From: Flagellimonas allohymeniacidonis
GTDB lineage: Bacteria > Bacteroidota > Bacteroidia > Flavobacteriales > Flavobacteriaceae
Assembly: GCF_004296335.1 (NCBI RefSeq)
Contig: NZ_SGIU01000002.1
Location: forward strand, 13,882 to 77,881
Direction of reading: 5' to 3'
Length of the DNA: 64,000 bases
The notes beneath the pieces are model-generated. The model did no database searches. It was not told the DNA's origin and saw only the letters and a program-made list of their open reading frames with translations. Positions 45,915 through 54,754 of the stretch are shown piece by piece. Position 1 is the first letter of the stretch. The number at the start of each line of letters is the position of its first letter. The translations under genes and the position numbers were made by a program.

Positions 45915-46502
45915 TTATTGCGAATCAGCCTGAACCCTTGCCTTTTCGGGAACGGTTCCATTGCCACAAATCAATTCGATTTTCGAGGTTTTGGGCAATT
46001 TGTCGCCGGGCTTAATATATTTTCCTTTATGTCGCAACCGATATACCATATCCCTACCAAGCTCATCGATATAGGTGACGCGCTGTACATCCAATCCTAC
46101 GGCGCGTAGCATAGAGGAGGCATTGCGCTGTGTCACCTGAATAATATCGGGTACGGTCACTTTTTTATATCCTGAGGGATTTACGGTAAAATAAATTTTT
46201 CGATTGGCCTTTACCTTGTTTCCTGCAGGCGGGTCCTGTTCCAGTATGGAAAATCGCGGATATTCGGGATTGTAATTCGAGGAATCCAATACTTGATAAC
46301 GCAGCCCAGCATCCTCTACTGCCTTCCGCATTTCCATGACCGACATTTTTGAAAAATCGGGCACCTCCACAAACTCACCGTGGTTCGTAGAACCCTTCAG
46401 CCACTGCAATAACAAATAGCAAATAAGTATTGTGGCCACTAAGGCAAGGCCCAATTGCAAAAGGAAAACCTTGCTTTTTAAAAAGCTCAGAAAATGTTTC
46501 AT
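45915..46502 (-). CDS. PASTA domain membrane protein
   Basis: 195 residues from the ATG at 46502 (MKHFLSFLKSKVFLLQ); the open frame upstream overlaps ddl and is not used. One membrane helix (LLQLGLALVATILICYLLLQ, about 14-33) is followed by PASTA-type repeats beginning VEVPDFSKMSVMEMRKAVED, VTVPDIIQVTQRNASSMLRA and a partial third. PASTA domains bind peptidoglycan stem peptides or beta-lactams. No kinase domain is attached. It is divergent from ddl, which fits a cell-wall link, and co-transcribed with rluD. Confidence 0.88.
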   Translation of the reverse strand: MKHFLSFLKSKVFLLQLGLALVATILICYLLLQWLKGSTNHGEFVEVPDFSKMSVMEMRKAVEDAGLRYQVLDSSNYNPEYPRFSILEQDPPAGNKVKANRKIYFTVNPSGYKKVTVPDIIQVTQRNASSMLRAVGLDVQRVTYIDELGRDMVYRLRHKGKYIKPGDKLPKTSKIELICGNGTVPEKARVQADSQ

Positions 46503-46520
46503 GCGCTGTTCTTGAAGGAA

Positions 46521-46528
46521 CAAATATA
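46521..46528 (-). promoter_or_regulatory. Possible -7 box for the PASTA-rluD pair
   Basis: TATATTTG on the minus strand matches TAnnTTTG, 18 nt before the ATG at 46502. No spaced TTG was found. Confidence 0.4.
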
Positions 46529-46580
46529 GGAAAGCCGCAGCTTTTTTCTTTACTTTGGAATCGCCATATTCGACAACCGG

Positions 46581-47555
46581 ATGAAAAAGAACATCGCCAT
46601 TATAATGGGCGGCCACTCTAGTGAACATGATATTTCCATAAAAAGTGGCAATGTAGTTTATCGACATCTAAGCCGCGAAAAATATCAGATTTTTAGGGTT
46701 CATATCACAAAAGAAAAATGGGTTTATTGGGATGACACAGAGCAAGAGCATCCGATAGACAAATCAGATTTTAGCGTAATTGTTGATGGGTCAAAAATTC
46801 ATTTTGATTGTGTATTCAATGCTATTCATGGTACCCCAGGGGAGGATGGTTTAATGCAGGCTTATTTTGAACTTCTGGGTATTCCCCAAACGAGTTGCGA
46901 TCATTATCAAGCAGCCTTGACTTTCAACAAGCGCGATTTGCTGAGCACGCTTAAACCTTATGGCATCAAATGTGCAAAATCGCATTACCTAAATTCGGGT
47001 GATGCTATCAATACAGGGGAAATCATCAAAAAAGTAGGATTACCCTGTTTTGTAAAAGCCAATAGGGCAGGCAGTAGTTATGGCATTTCCAAAGTCTACA
47101 AGGAAGAGGATTTGGAAAAAGCGGTTCAAAAATCCTTTCAAGAAGATGATCAGGTGCTTATCGAATCCTTTTTGGAGGGGACGGAGGTTTCTGTGGGGGT
47201 GATTACCTATAAGGGTAAAGTAAAAGTACTCCCCTTGACGGAAATTGTTTCAGAAAACGATTTTTTCGATTACAACGCCAAATATCTGGGCCAATCCCAA
47301 GAGATTACCCCAGCCAGAATAACAGCTACGCAAGAAAAAAATGTAGTCCAGCTTGCCGAGAAGATTTACAAAACCCTAGGTTTAAAGGGTTATACCCGCA
47401 GTGAATTTATACTGTTGGAGGATGAACCCTATCTGTTGGAAGTAAATACCACACCCGGACTTACCGAAGAGAGTATATTGCCCCAACAAGCACAGGTCGC
47501 TGGTATTGGCCTCGAAGAATTGTTCGATAGTGCCATTGAAGAAGCGTTACGTTAG
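46581..47555 (+). CDS. ddl: D-alanine--D-alanine ligase
   Basis: A 324-residue ATP-grasp enzyme making the D-Ala-D-Ala terminus of peptidoglycan precursors. Motifs: IAIIMGGHSSEHDISIKSG at the N-terminus, HGTPGEDGLMQAYFELLGIP, KANRAGSSYGISKV, LIESFLEGTEVSVGVI and the metal-binding LLEVNTTPGLT. The YT-type active-site region ends GYTRSEFIL. It is followed by coaD after 32 nt on the same strand. Confidence 0.96.
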   Translation: MKKNIAIIMGGHSSEHDISIKSGNVVYRHLSREKYQIFRVHITKEKWVYWDDTEQEHPIDKSDFSVIVDGSKIHFDCVFNAIHGTPGEDGLMQAYFELLGIPQTSCDHYQAALTFNKRDLLSTLKPYGIKCAKSHYLNSGDAINTGEIIKKVGLPCFVKANRAGSSYGISKVYKEEDLEKAVQKSFQEDDQVLIESFLEGTEVSVGVITYKGKVKVLPLTEIVSENDFFDYNAKYLGQSQEITPARITATQEKNVVQLAEKIYKTLGLKGYTRSEFILLEDEPYLLEVNTTPGLTEESILPQQAQVAGIGLEELFDSAIEEALR

Positions 47556-47587
47556 AAAATCTGTATTTTTAGACAAACTTTCCACTA

Positions 47588-48046
47588 ATGAGGCGTGCAA
47601 TTTTCCCTGGTTCCTTTGACCCCTTAACCCTTGGCCACTATGATATTATAAAAAGAGGGGTCACACTATTTGATGAACTGCTTATCGCCATTGGAATAAA
47701 CGCCGACAAGCAATATATGTTCACCTTGGAAGAGAGGACCCGCTTTATTGAAGAGGCGTTTAAGGACGAGCCCAAAATAAAAGTAGTCACCTACCAAGGG
47801 TTGACCGTTGATTTTTGCAAAAAGGTAGGGGCCGATTTTATCCTTAGAGGCCTCAGGAATCCTGCTGACTTTGAATTCGAAAAAGCCATAGCGCATACCA
47901 ATCGAAAACTTTCGGAGATAGAAACGGTCTTCTTATTGACTTCTTCTGGAAAATCTTACATCAGTTCTTCCATCGTAAGGGATGTGATCCGGAACGGCGG
48001 GGATTATACAGGCTTGGTACCAGAAACCGTAAGGGTCAGCTCCTAG
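47588..48046 (+). CDS. coaD: Phosphopantetheine adenylyltransferase
   Basis: 152 residues; the penultimate step of coenzyme A synthesis. The nucleotidyltransferase TxGH motif is in GSFDPLTLGHYDII (residues 7-20), RGLRNPADFEFEKAIAHTNR is the family core, and ISSSIVRDV is the second ATP-site motif. The ddl-coaD pairing is common in this order. Confidence 0.96.
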   Translation: MRRAIFPGSFDPLTLGHYDIIKRGVTLFDELLIAIGINADKQYMFTLEERTRFIEEAFKDEPKIKVVTYQGLTVDFCKKVGADFILRGLRNPADFEFEKAIAHTNRKLSEIETVFLLTSSGKSYISSSIVRDVIRNGGDYTGLVPETVRVSS

Positions 48047-48175
48047 AATCAACCACCATTCACCCCAAGATTTCGAATTTTCGACTACAAAACCCCGCAT
48101 TTTAACCCAAAAACAACAGGTTTTGGGTCCTTCACAACATTAAATACTCATGTAAGAGCATTACTTTTAATTTAG

Positions 48176-48189
48176 TAAGAAATTTCTTA
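48176..48189. promoter_or_regulatory. Palindrome upstream of the histidine kinase gene
   Basis: TAAGAAATTTCTTA, a perfect 14-bp palindrome centred 33 nt before the kinase start, in a 169-nt gap. It could be an operator. A weak hairpin lies at the other end of the gap (ACCCAAAA/TTTTGGGT, no T-run), possibly the end of the coaD transcript. Confidence 0.35.
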
Positions 48190-48215
48190 ACATATCCTAA
48201 ATCTTAACCTCAATT

Positions 48216-50060
48216 TTGAAGACTTCCCAAGCAGGACTTATTCCATATCCTATTCAACAACTTCCAGCAGCCACAGCTTTAGTGAACTCGGATTTTGCCT
48301 TGGTTCAAGCATCCGATGATTGGTATGCCTTATTTGGTATCCCTCAGTCCAAAAAATCAAAAGTGCCAATTTTTGACTTTTATGAAGGTCACGAAAGGTG
48401 TTCCAAAGAGATTCTCCAACAATACTTGGTGGGAAATGATGTTCGAACCATACGCCATGGTAAAAACATCGGTGACAAACAGGTGTGGCTCGAAAGCATC
48501 TTTGCTCCCTGGCTCGACCAAAAGAAAAATGCACAGGGAACTATTATCCAAGTTCGCGATATTTCGGAAGATGTTGAAAAAGATGCAGAACTGGAAAGAA
48601 TGAACAATCTGCTCAATGCAACCTCAGAAGTGGCTAAAATTGGCAGTTGGGAGTACGACCTAGTTACCGAAAAACTCTCGTGGTGCGAGATGACCAAGAA
48701 AATACACCAAGTTCCCACTGACTACAAACCTTCGGTAGCCGAGGCCATAGAATTTTATAAACAAGGGTATAGTAGAAACAAAATTTCTATGCTCTTTCAC
48801 AATTTAATGAGTGAAGGAGGGTCCTTTAATGAAAGATTACAAATCATCACCAAAAAAGGTGAAGAAAGATGGGTGGCTGCAGGAGGTAAAGCCATTACCC
48901 AAGCTGGAAAAATCATTAAGATTTTTGGCACCTTTCAAGATATCAACGAACAAATGCTGGCCGAAAAAAGAACCCGCGAAAGCGAACGTTTGTTGACCAC
49001 CTTGATAGACAACCTTCCCATAAATGTCTTTATAAAAGACAAGGATTCAAGGAAGATATTGGTCAACAAGGCAGAATGCGACTATTTGGAAGTCGATGCC
49101 AAACAACTGATTGGAAAAACCGATTTTGACCTATACGACCCAAATGTGGCACAAAAATCAAGAGATGAGGATTTAGAGGTGATACGCACCTTAAAACCCA
49201 TGTTGGCCCAGGAAACCATAAATGTTCGCAAAGATGGGAGTATCACTCATTTTTTAACCTCAAAAATCCCTCTTTTGGATTTGGATGGGAATGCATACGG
49301 TCTCATCGGTATGAGCTTGGACATTTCCAACCTCAAACAAAAGGAAGAACAGCTGCGAAATCTTATCAATGTTACGGCCATACAAAACAAAAAGCTTATC
49401 AATTTTGCACACATTGTTTCTCACAACCTAAGATCGCACAGTGCCAATTTTTCTATGCTTCTGGATTTTCTTTCCAAGGAAAATGACGAGAAAGAAAAAA
49501 CCCGAATCATGAAAATGTTGCTTTTTGCTTCGGACAACCTCATGGACACTCTTGAAAATTTGAATGAAGTTGTGGATATCAGTACCAACGTAAACTTGGA
49601 TAAAAAATCCATAAACCTCCTTAGCAGTATTGAGCGTGTGCAACAAAACCTATCGGCATTTTTAGAGAAATGTGGTGTTACGGTAATCAAGTCTGTTGAC
49701 AAGAAGCTCAATGTCCTCAGCGTTCCTGCCTATCTAGAGAGTATCATTCTGAATTTGATGACCAATGCCGTCAAATATCGGGCTCTTGATAGGGCACCCA
49801 AAATTGTTATCAGTGCACAAAAACAGGATGGATTTATTGTGTTTTCAATAAGTGACAATGGCCTCGGGATAGATTTAAAACGTTATGGGGATAAACTTTT
49901 TGGGATGTACAAAACCTTCCATGACAATAAAGATGCAAGAGGTTTGGGCCTTTACATCATAAAAAATCAAATTGAGGCCATGGACGGAAACATTACTGTA
50001 ACAAGCGAGGTAGGAAAGGGTTCTACGTTTAAGGTAAACTTCAATGACCAAACTCAATAG
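48216..50060 (+). CDS. PAS domain sensor histidine kinase
   Basis: 614 residues with no membrane helix, so a cytosolic sensor. Three PAS-type domains lie at about 15-125, 130-255 and 260-385, the second with WSYDL-type core SWEYDLVTEKLSWCE. The phosphoacceptor region NFAHIVSHNLRSHSANF puts His403 at the H-box. The ATPase domain has the N-box LNLMTNAVKYR and the G-boxes ISDNGLGIDL and GLGLYIIKNQIEAMDG. The start codon appears to be TTG; no ATG precedes the first PAS domain. It overlaps the response regulator gene by 17 nt. The signal is unknown. Confidence 0.92.
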   Translation: MKTSQAGLIPYPIQQLPAATALVNSDFALVQASDDWYALFGIPQSKKSKVPIFDFYEGHERCSKEILQQYLVGNDVRTIRHGKNIGDKQVWLESIFAPWLDQKKNAQGTIIQVRDISEDVEKDAELERMNNLLNATSEVAKIGSWEYDLVTEKLSWCEMTKKIHQVPTDYKPSVAEAIEFYKQGYSRNKISMLFHNLMSEGGSFNERLQIITKKGEERWVAAGGKAITQAGKIIKIFGTFQDINEQMLAEKRTRESERLLTTLIDNLPINVFIKDKDSRKILVNKAECDYLEVDAKQLIGKTDFDLYDPNVAQKSRDEDLEVIRTLKPMLAQETINVRKDGSITHFLTSKIPLLDLDGNAYGLIGMSLDISNLKQKEEQLRNLINVTAIQNKKLINFAHIVSHNLRSHSANFSMLLDFLSKENDEKEKTRIMKMLLFASDNLMDTLENLNEVVDISTNVNLDKKSINLLSSIERVQQNLSAFLEKCGVTVIKSVDKKLNVLSVPAYLESIILNLMTNAVKYRALDRAPKIVISAQKQDGFIVFSISDNGLGIDLKRYGDKLFGMYKTFHDNKDARGLGLYIIKNQIEAMDGNITVTSEVGKGSTFKVNFNDQTQ

Positions 50061-50457
50061 CATTTACATAATTGATGACGATCCCATAACCGTTTTTGGC
50101 ATAAAGAAAATGTTGAAAACCATCGTGGAGTGTCCAAATGTGAAGACCTTTGAAAACGGGAAACTCGCCCTAGATCAAATTATGGATGAACTTAGGAAGG
50201 GAATTCAACCTCCTGAGGTAATCTTTTTGGACATTAATATGCCCATTATGGATGGATGGGAGTTTCTGGAAGAATTATTGAAATTGGACATCAAAGAGAA
50301 AATCATCATTAATGTGGTGACTTCCTCTATTGACACTTCGGATTATCAACGATGGAATAAGTTTAGAATCAATTGCTTACACTATCTTAACTATAAGAAC
50401 AAGCCTATTTTCAGCATTGAACCCACAGATTTGAAAAGAATCAACTTAGCTTCTTAA
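50044..50457 (+). CDS. Single-domain response regulator
   Basis: A 137-residue receiver domain with no output domain. The acidic pocket is DDD at 11-13, the phosphoacceptor is Asp63 in FLDINMPIMDGWEF, and the KP motif is NKPI. Output must pass through protein contacts. It overlaps the kinase gene and is almost certainly its partner. This receiver-only arrangement with PAS kinases is common in flavobacteria. Confidence 0.92.
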   Translation: MTKLNSIYIIDDDPITVFGIKKMLKTIVECPNVKTFENGKLALDQIMDELRKGIQPPEVIFLDINMPIMDGWEFLEELLKLDIKEKIIINVVTSSIDTSDYQRWNKFRINCLHYLNYKNKPIFSIEPTDLKRINLAS

Positions 50458-50527
50458 ATATTATATTCCCTATTTTTGATTTTCGGAGGTAGCGTACAAA
50501 CTACCTTTTAAATAAAAATCATCGACC

Positions 50528-52294
50528 TTGAAATACATTACGTTCTTAGCGGTCATGTTTTTAATGTTCTCCTGCGAAACCAAGCCTGAAGAGGAGGTGG
50601 CTACATATCAAACCACCTTTGAAAGGTCTGAAGGCCTAGAAACGGCCACTTATCAGGAAACCATTGACTTCTACATTACCCTTGCCAAAGAATTCCCTGA
50701 GATTCATATTCAGACCATAGGTGAAACCGACAGCGGATTGCCACTGCATGTAGTGACTTTTAATCCGGATGGAGACTTTAATTGGGAAAATGTCCGCAAT
50801 GACAAAGTCATTATTTTGATCAATAATGGTATACATCCTGGGGAAAGTGATGGGATTGATGCCACTATGCTTCTTTATCGTGATTTGGCCACTGAAAAAA
50901 TGGCTGCACCAAAAAATACGGTCTTGGTCACCATCCCCATATACAATATAGGCGGAGCCTTAAACAGAAACTCAACAACCAGGGTAAATCAGAATGGACC
51001 AAAAGAATACGGTTTCCGGGGAAATGCCCTTAACTACGACCTTAACCGTGACTTCATTAAAATGGATACCAAAAACGCAAAGACATTTACCCAGATATTT
51101 CATTTGGTGCGCCCTGACGTCTTTGTGGATAACCATGTAAGTAATGGAGCTGACTACCAATATACCCTTACTCATCTGTTCACCCAGCACAACAAGTTGG
51201 GGGGAGAATTGGGCAAATACCTCCATGAAGACTTTATGCCCGATTTCGAAAAGAGGCTTTTAGATAAAAATTGGGACATCACCCCATATGTAAATGTATT
51301 CAATAGACCCCCAGAGTTAGGCTTTCAACAATTCATGGACCATCCCCGTTATTCAACTGGCTACACCAGCCTCTGGAATACTTTGGGGTTGATGGTCGAA
51401 ACCCATATGTTGAAACCTTACCGCAAAAGGGTCAATGGAACCTATCAGTTGATGAGTACTCTACTTACGCAAGTGGAAAAAGAACACAAAACTCTAAAAG
51501 ACTTCAGAGAAAATAAGGGCATCGAAAGATCAGCCTACTATTTTAACTGGCAGGTAGATACTACCCAACATACCACACTTAATTTTAAAGGGTACGAAGC
51601 TTCTATGATAGATAGTGAGGTTACCGGTTTGCAACGACTAAAATATGATCAAGACAAGCCGTTCACTAAAAAAACAGAATACTACAACTATTTCACTCCC
51701 CAAGATACTGTACAAGTACCCGCGGCATATTTGGTGAAGAAAGGCTGGCATAGGATTATTGAACGTTTAGATGCCAACGCAATTCAGTACCATTTAATGA
51801 AGAAGGACACTATCCTAGAGGTAGAGTCCTATAAAATTGTTGAATTCGAAACTCGCAAGAGTCCCTATGAAGGACATTTTCCTCATTTCAATACAAAAGT
51901 GGAAAAGTCAGTTGCTCCCATCACCTTTTCAGAGGGAGACCTCATAATCCCGACCGACCAACCGGGTTTTCGATATTTGATGGAAACTTTGGAGCCACAA
52001 GCGGAAGATTCTTTTTTTAACTGGAACTTTTTTGATACCGTCCTACAACAAAAAGAAAACTTTTCTCCCTACGTATTTGAGGACATCGCCTTGGAACTAT
52101 TGACCAAGGATTCTGTGCTCAGAAACAACTTCTTGGCGAAAAAAGAATTTGACGAGGAATTTAAGCAAAACTGGTATGCGCAATTGGATTGGATACACAA
52201 GCACTCAAAATATTTGGAAGCTTCATATAGGCAATATCCTGTTTATCGGATTGCCAAAGGAAGTGCGGCAGAGGCTATGATTCCTTCGGATTAG
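50528..52294 (+). CDS. M14 family metallopeptidase lipoprotein
   Basis: 588 residues. It starts with TTG at 50528, chosen because MKYITFLAVMFLMFSC gives a perfect lipoprotein signal with Cys16 and no ATG does. The zinc-binding HPGES (His103, Glu106) and the third ligand region VDNHVSNG, together with NYDLNRDFIKMD, mark an M14 carboxypeptidase domain. Predicted to be a membrane-anchored periplasmic or surface carboxypeptidase. Its last 20 nt overlap the convergent Nudix gene. Confidence 0.87.
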   Translation: MKYITFLAVMFLMFSCETKPEEEVATYQTTFERSEGLETATYQETIDFYITLAKEFPEIHIQTIGETDSGLPLHVVTFNPDGDFNWENVRNDKVIILINNGIHPGESDGIDATMLLYRDLATEKMAAPKNTVLVTIPIYNIGGALNRNSTTRVNQNGPKEYGFRGNALNYDLNRDFIKMDTKNAKTFTQIFHLVRPDVFVDNHVSNGADYQYTLTHLFTQHNKLGGELGKYLHEDFMPDFEKRLLDKNWDITPYVNVFNRPPELGFQQFMDHPRYSTGYTSLWNTLGLMVETHMLKPYRKRVNGTYQLMSTLLTQVEKEHKTLKDFRENKGIERSAYYFNWQVDTTQHTTLNFKGYEASMIDSEVTGLQRLKYDQDKPFTKKTEYYNYFTPQDTVQVPAAYLVKKGWHRIIERLDANAIQYHLMKKDTILEVESYKIVEFETRKSPYEGHFPHFNTKVEKSVAPITFSEGDLIIPTDQPGFRYLMETLEPQAEDSFFNWNFFDTVLQQKENFSPYVFEDIALELLTKDSVLRNNFLAKKEFDEEFKQNWYAQLDWIHKHSKYLEASYRQYPVYRIAKGSAAEAMIPSD

Positions 52295-52883
52295 GCCAAT
52301 TTTTAAACAATACTTTAATGTTAAAGTATGAATTCTCCAATGCCTTTTTGGTTTTTTTGCGGCCCTTCCATTTTACCTTTTGGATGCCCTCATCAATTTG
52401 ACCTTGCAATTCACCGTCATAATCAGTAGTCATGGCAAACCAATGCACCACCTTTAAAATATACTCACCATTTCTTCGGAAAATATGATAGGTTGTCCTT
52501 AAAAAACGGTCAATGGTCAAACCTTTCACCCCTGTTTCCTCCTCTACCTCTCGAATAGCGGCTTTTTCAATGGATTCTCCCTTGTCCACCTTTCCTTTGG
52601 GCAAATCCCATTTATTGTTTCGATAAATAAACAGAACCTTCCCTTTCGGATTGGTCACAAATCCACCACCTGCAACCACAACTGGAATTTTATGCTTAAA
52701 AACCTCCAATATTTTGGTCTCATCGGGATGATAGATGTACGCTGTTTTCAATTTGCCCTTGGCCAATGCGGTTATGGCCTTTAAAATGGAATCACTTTCC
52801 ATGGAAAACAAGTTTCCATTGGCTTTTTCTGGGCGCTCATTTGTTAATACCAAAGGAGATTCATTAACAAAAACTTTATACAT
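52275..52883 (-). CDS. Nudix hydrolase
   Basis: 202 residues from the ATG at 52883 (MYKVFVNESPLVLTNE); the longer frame would overlap pyrE. The Nudix box is present: GKVDKGESIEKAAIREVEEE followed by TGVKG (GX5EX7REUXEEXGU). It hydrolyses a nucleoside diphosphate derivative; the substrate is unknown. An N-terminal extension of about 70 residues precedes the Nudix fold, typical of the Bacteroidota form. It is back to back with pyrE, 7 nt between starts. Confidence 0.9.
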   Translation of the reverse strand: MYKVFVNESPLVLTNERPEKANGNLFSMESDSILKAITALAKGKLKTAYIYHPDETKILEVFKHKIPVVVAGGGFVTNPKGKVLFIYRNNKWDLPKGKVDKGESIEKAAIREVEEETGVKGLTIDRFLRTTYHIFRRNGEYILKVVHWFAMTTDYDGELQGQIDEGIQKVKWKGRKKTKKALENSYFNIKVLFKNWPNPKES

Positions 52884-52886
52884 TTG
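52879..52886 (+). promoter_or_regulatory. Possible -7 box for pyrE over the Nudix start codon
   Basis: TACATTTG matches TAnnTTTG and ends 4 nt before the pyrE ATG. Bases 52881-52883 of the box are the start codon of the opposite gene. No spaced TTG -33 box was seen. Confidence 0.4.
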
Positions 52887-52890
52887 CGCA

Positions 52891-53529
52891 ATGATTTTAG
52901 ACAAGGCCGTAGCAAAAAAAACTGCTGAGCTTCTATTACAAATTAATGCAATAAAGTTGGATCCAGAAAATCCCTTCACTTGGGCATCTGGTTGGAAATC
53001 TCCTATTTATTGTGACAATCGTATCATGCTTTCTTATCCCAAAGTAAGGGATTATGTAGCCAAGGCAATCGCAGAACAAGTAGAAAAACTGTATGGAAAA
53101 CCCGACGTTATTGCTGGGGTGGCCACTGGTGCCATAGGTGTTGGCATGTTGGTCGCTGAAGCTATGGAGCTACCTTTCGTTTATGTGCGTCCAGAGCCCA
53201 AGTCCCATGGGAGGCAAAACCAGATTGAAGGCTATTTGGAATCCGGAAAGAATGTTGTGGTTATTGAGGACCTTATCAGTACTGGAAAAAGCAGTTTGAA
53301 TGCGGTAAGGGCACTAAAAGAGCAAAATGTTTCAGTACAAGGGATGGTCGCTATTTTCACCTATGGTTTCGAAGTGGCTTCTGCTAATTTTGACAAGGAA
53401 AATATAGCATTAAACACCCTTTCGGACTATGACCATTTAATAGAATTGGCATCAGAAACCAAGTATATCAAAGAATCCCAATTACAAACCCTTTTGCAAT
53501 GGAAAACTGATCCATCGCAATGGAAATAA
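52891..53529 (+). CDS. pyrE: Orotate phosphoribosyltransferase
   Basis: 212 residues from the ATG at 52891 (MILDKAVAKKTAELLLQIN); the frame is open further upstream but inside the Nudix gene. It converts orotate and PRPP to OMP in pyrimidine synthesis. The PRPP motif is VVVIEDLISTGKSS; VRPEPKSHGRQNQIEG is the catalytic loop; ASGWKSPIYCDNR is at the N-terminus. It is followed after 9 nt by an SRPBCC gene. Confidence 0.95.
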   Translation: MILDKAVAKKTAELLLQINAIKLDPENPFTWASGWKSPIYCDNRIMLSYPKVRDYVAKAIAEQVEKLYGKPDVIAGVATGAIGVGMLVAEAMELPFVYVRPEPKSHGRQNQIEGYLESGKNVVVIEDLISTGKSSLNAVRALKEQNVSVQGMVAIFTYGFEVASANFDKENIALNTLSDYDHLIELASETKYIKESQLQTLLQWKTDPSQWK

Positions 53530-53538
53530 ACTTCGATA

Positions 53539-53922
53539 ATGCATATTGAAACCCCAAAAAAGAAAGTAGCTAAAAGCGACAAACAACTTTTTGAGTTTTT
53601 AACAGATATCAAAAACTTTGAAGAGCTTATGCCCGAAAACATCGACAAATTTGAAGTTTTGGATGAGAAAACCTTCAAGTTTGCCCTTAAGGGCATGCCC
53701 GAAATTGTATTGCGACTCAAAGACCAATATCCTCACGAAAAAGTAGTACTTGGCGCAGCCAGTGACAAACTTCCATTCACTTTGACAGCGAATATCACTC
53801 CCTTGGGAGATGCAGAAAGTGAGGTGGGTTTAAGTTTTGAAGGCGAGTTCAATGCTATGATGGCCATGATGATAAAAGGACCTATTACGAATTTTATGGA
53901 AACTTTGTCTTCCAATATGTGA
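53539..53922 (+). CDS. SRPBCC family protein
   Basis: 127 residues with the START/Bet v1-like pattern: LFEFLTDIKNFEELMPENID, a central beta-sheet and the C-terminal helix MMAMMIKGPITNFMETLSS. The family binds hydrophobic ligands; this member's ligand is unknown. It is co-oriented with pyrE at a 9-nt gap and converges on birA with a 7-nt gap. Confidence 0.8.
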   Translation: MHIETPKKKVAKSDKQLFEFLTDIKNFEELMPENIDKFEVLDEKTFKFALKGMPEIVLRLKDQYPHEKVVLGAASDKLPFTLTANITPLGDAESEVGLSFEGEFNAMMAMMIKGPITNFMETLSSNM

Positions 53923-53929
53923 GGGCAGC

Positions 53930-54673
53930 TCAATACTGCAGAGTCACTTCCTTCAAATCATATTTTTGAACTGAGTCATCCTCCAATTCCACAATTAACT
54001 TCCCTTCTTCCGAAATACCACGGATAATTCCCATAAATAGCTCCTCCTGCTGATTCTTGAATGTGGATGGTTTATCCTTTCTGAACAGCAGCTGTTCATA
54101 TTCGGTTTGAAGCTGTTGAAACGTTTTTTGGTTTATTGCATCCAAACGGAGCTTTAGATTCGAACGTAAACTTGCCAAAAGTTCATTCAAATCAAATTGC
54201 CTTCCCATAACCCCAGATAGGGATGATGCTTTGGTAAGAGTTCCAAATTGGGTTTGGTTTACATTAAGCCCTATTCCTATTATGACATTTTTGATAAACT
54301 GCCCTTTCAACAGGTTTTCAATAAGAATACCGCAGATCTTAAAGGAGCCTGACATTATGTCGTTTGGCCATTTAATCTTAATATTTGGTACTTCATATTG
54401 ATTTAGGGCGTCGTAAACAGCCAAGGAAACGCAGATGTTTAGTTTGAATTGTTCAGATACTTTACAGCTTCCAAGGTTTTTTAAAACACTAAACGTCAGA
54501 TTTTTACCTTCTTCCGTCTCCCAAATAGTCCCTAGTTGACCTCTCCCTTTCCGTTGATTTTTTGTGACCACGGTGGTATAATCCAAAAGTTCTTGGGAAA
54601 GCAGCAAATCCTTTAAATAAAGGTTCGTCGAATCCGTGGCATCAAGTTTGATTATTTCTGTTAGTTCTCCCAA
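53930..54673 (-). CDS. birA: Biotin--[acetyl-CoA-carboxylase] ligase
   Basis: A 247-residue enzyme that attaches biotin to carboxylase carrier domains. The core has DATDSTNLYLKDLL, the biotinoyl-AMP loop KNQRKGRGQLGTIWET, and KIKWPNDIM with the catalytic Lys. The N-terminal HTH of the E. coli repressor is missing, so this is a monofunctional ligase and not a regulator. It is divergent from rsfS. Confidence 0.93.
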   Translation of the reverse strand: MGELTEIIKLDATDSTNLYLKDLLLSQELLDYTTVVTKNQRKGRGQLGTIWETEEGKNLTFSVLKNLGSCKVSEQFKLNICVSLAVYDALNQYEVPNIKIKWPNDIMSGSFKICGILIENLLKGQFIKNVIIGIGLNVNQTQFGTLTKASSLSGVMGRQFDLNELLASLRSNLKLRLDAINQKTFQQLQTEYEQLLFRKDKPSTFKNQQEELFMGIIRGISEEGKLIVELEDDSVQKYDLKEVTLQY

Positions 54674-54727
54674 TGTGGAACGTCCAAGGATATGTTAAAT
54701 TCTAGGGCTAAGAAAACAAAAAAAACA

Positions 54728-54735
54728 TAAATTTG
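54728..54735 (+). promoter_or_regulatory. Possible -7 box for rsfS-ftsH
   Basis: TAAATTTG matches TAnnTTTG, 19 nt before the rsfS ATG; no well-spaced TTG upstream. Confidence 0.35.
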
Positions 54736-54754
54736 TAGAAACTAAAATTTTTGA

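Noticed and set aside
46503-46667. Longer start for the PASTA protein at 46667
   Set aside because: It would run across the divergent ddl start; the ATG at 46502 leads directly into the membrane helix and has a -7 box upstream.
48815-48831. GGAGGG followed by ATG inside the histidine kinase gene
   Set aside because: The ATG is out of frame with the kinase, the resulting frame is a short arbitrary peptide, and it lies within a PAS domain.
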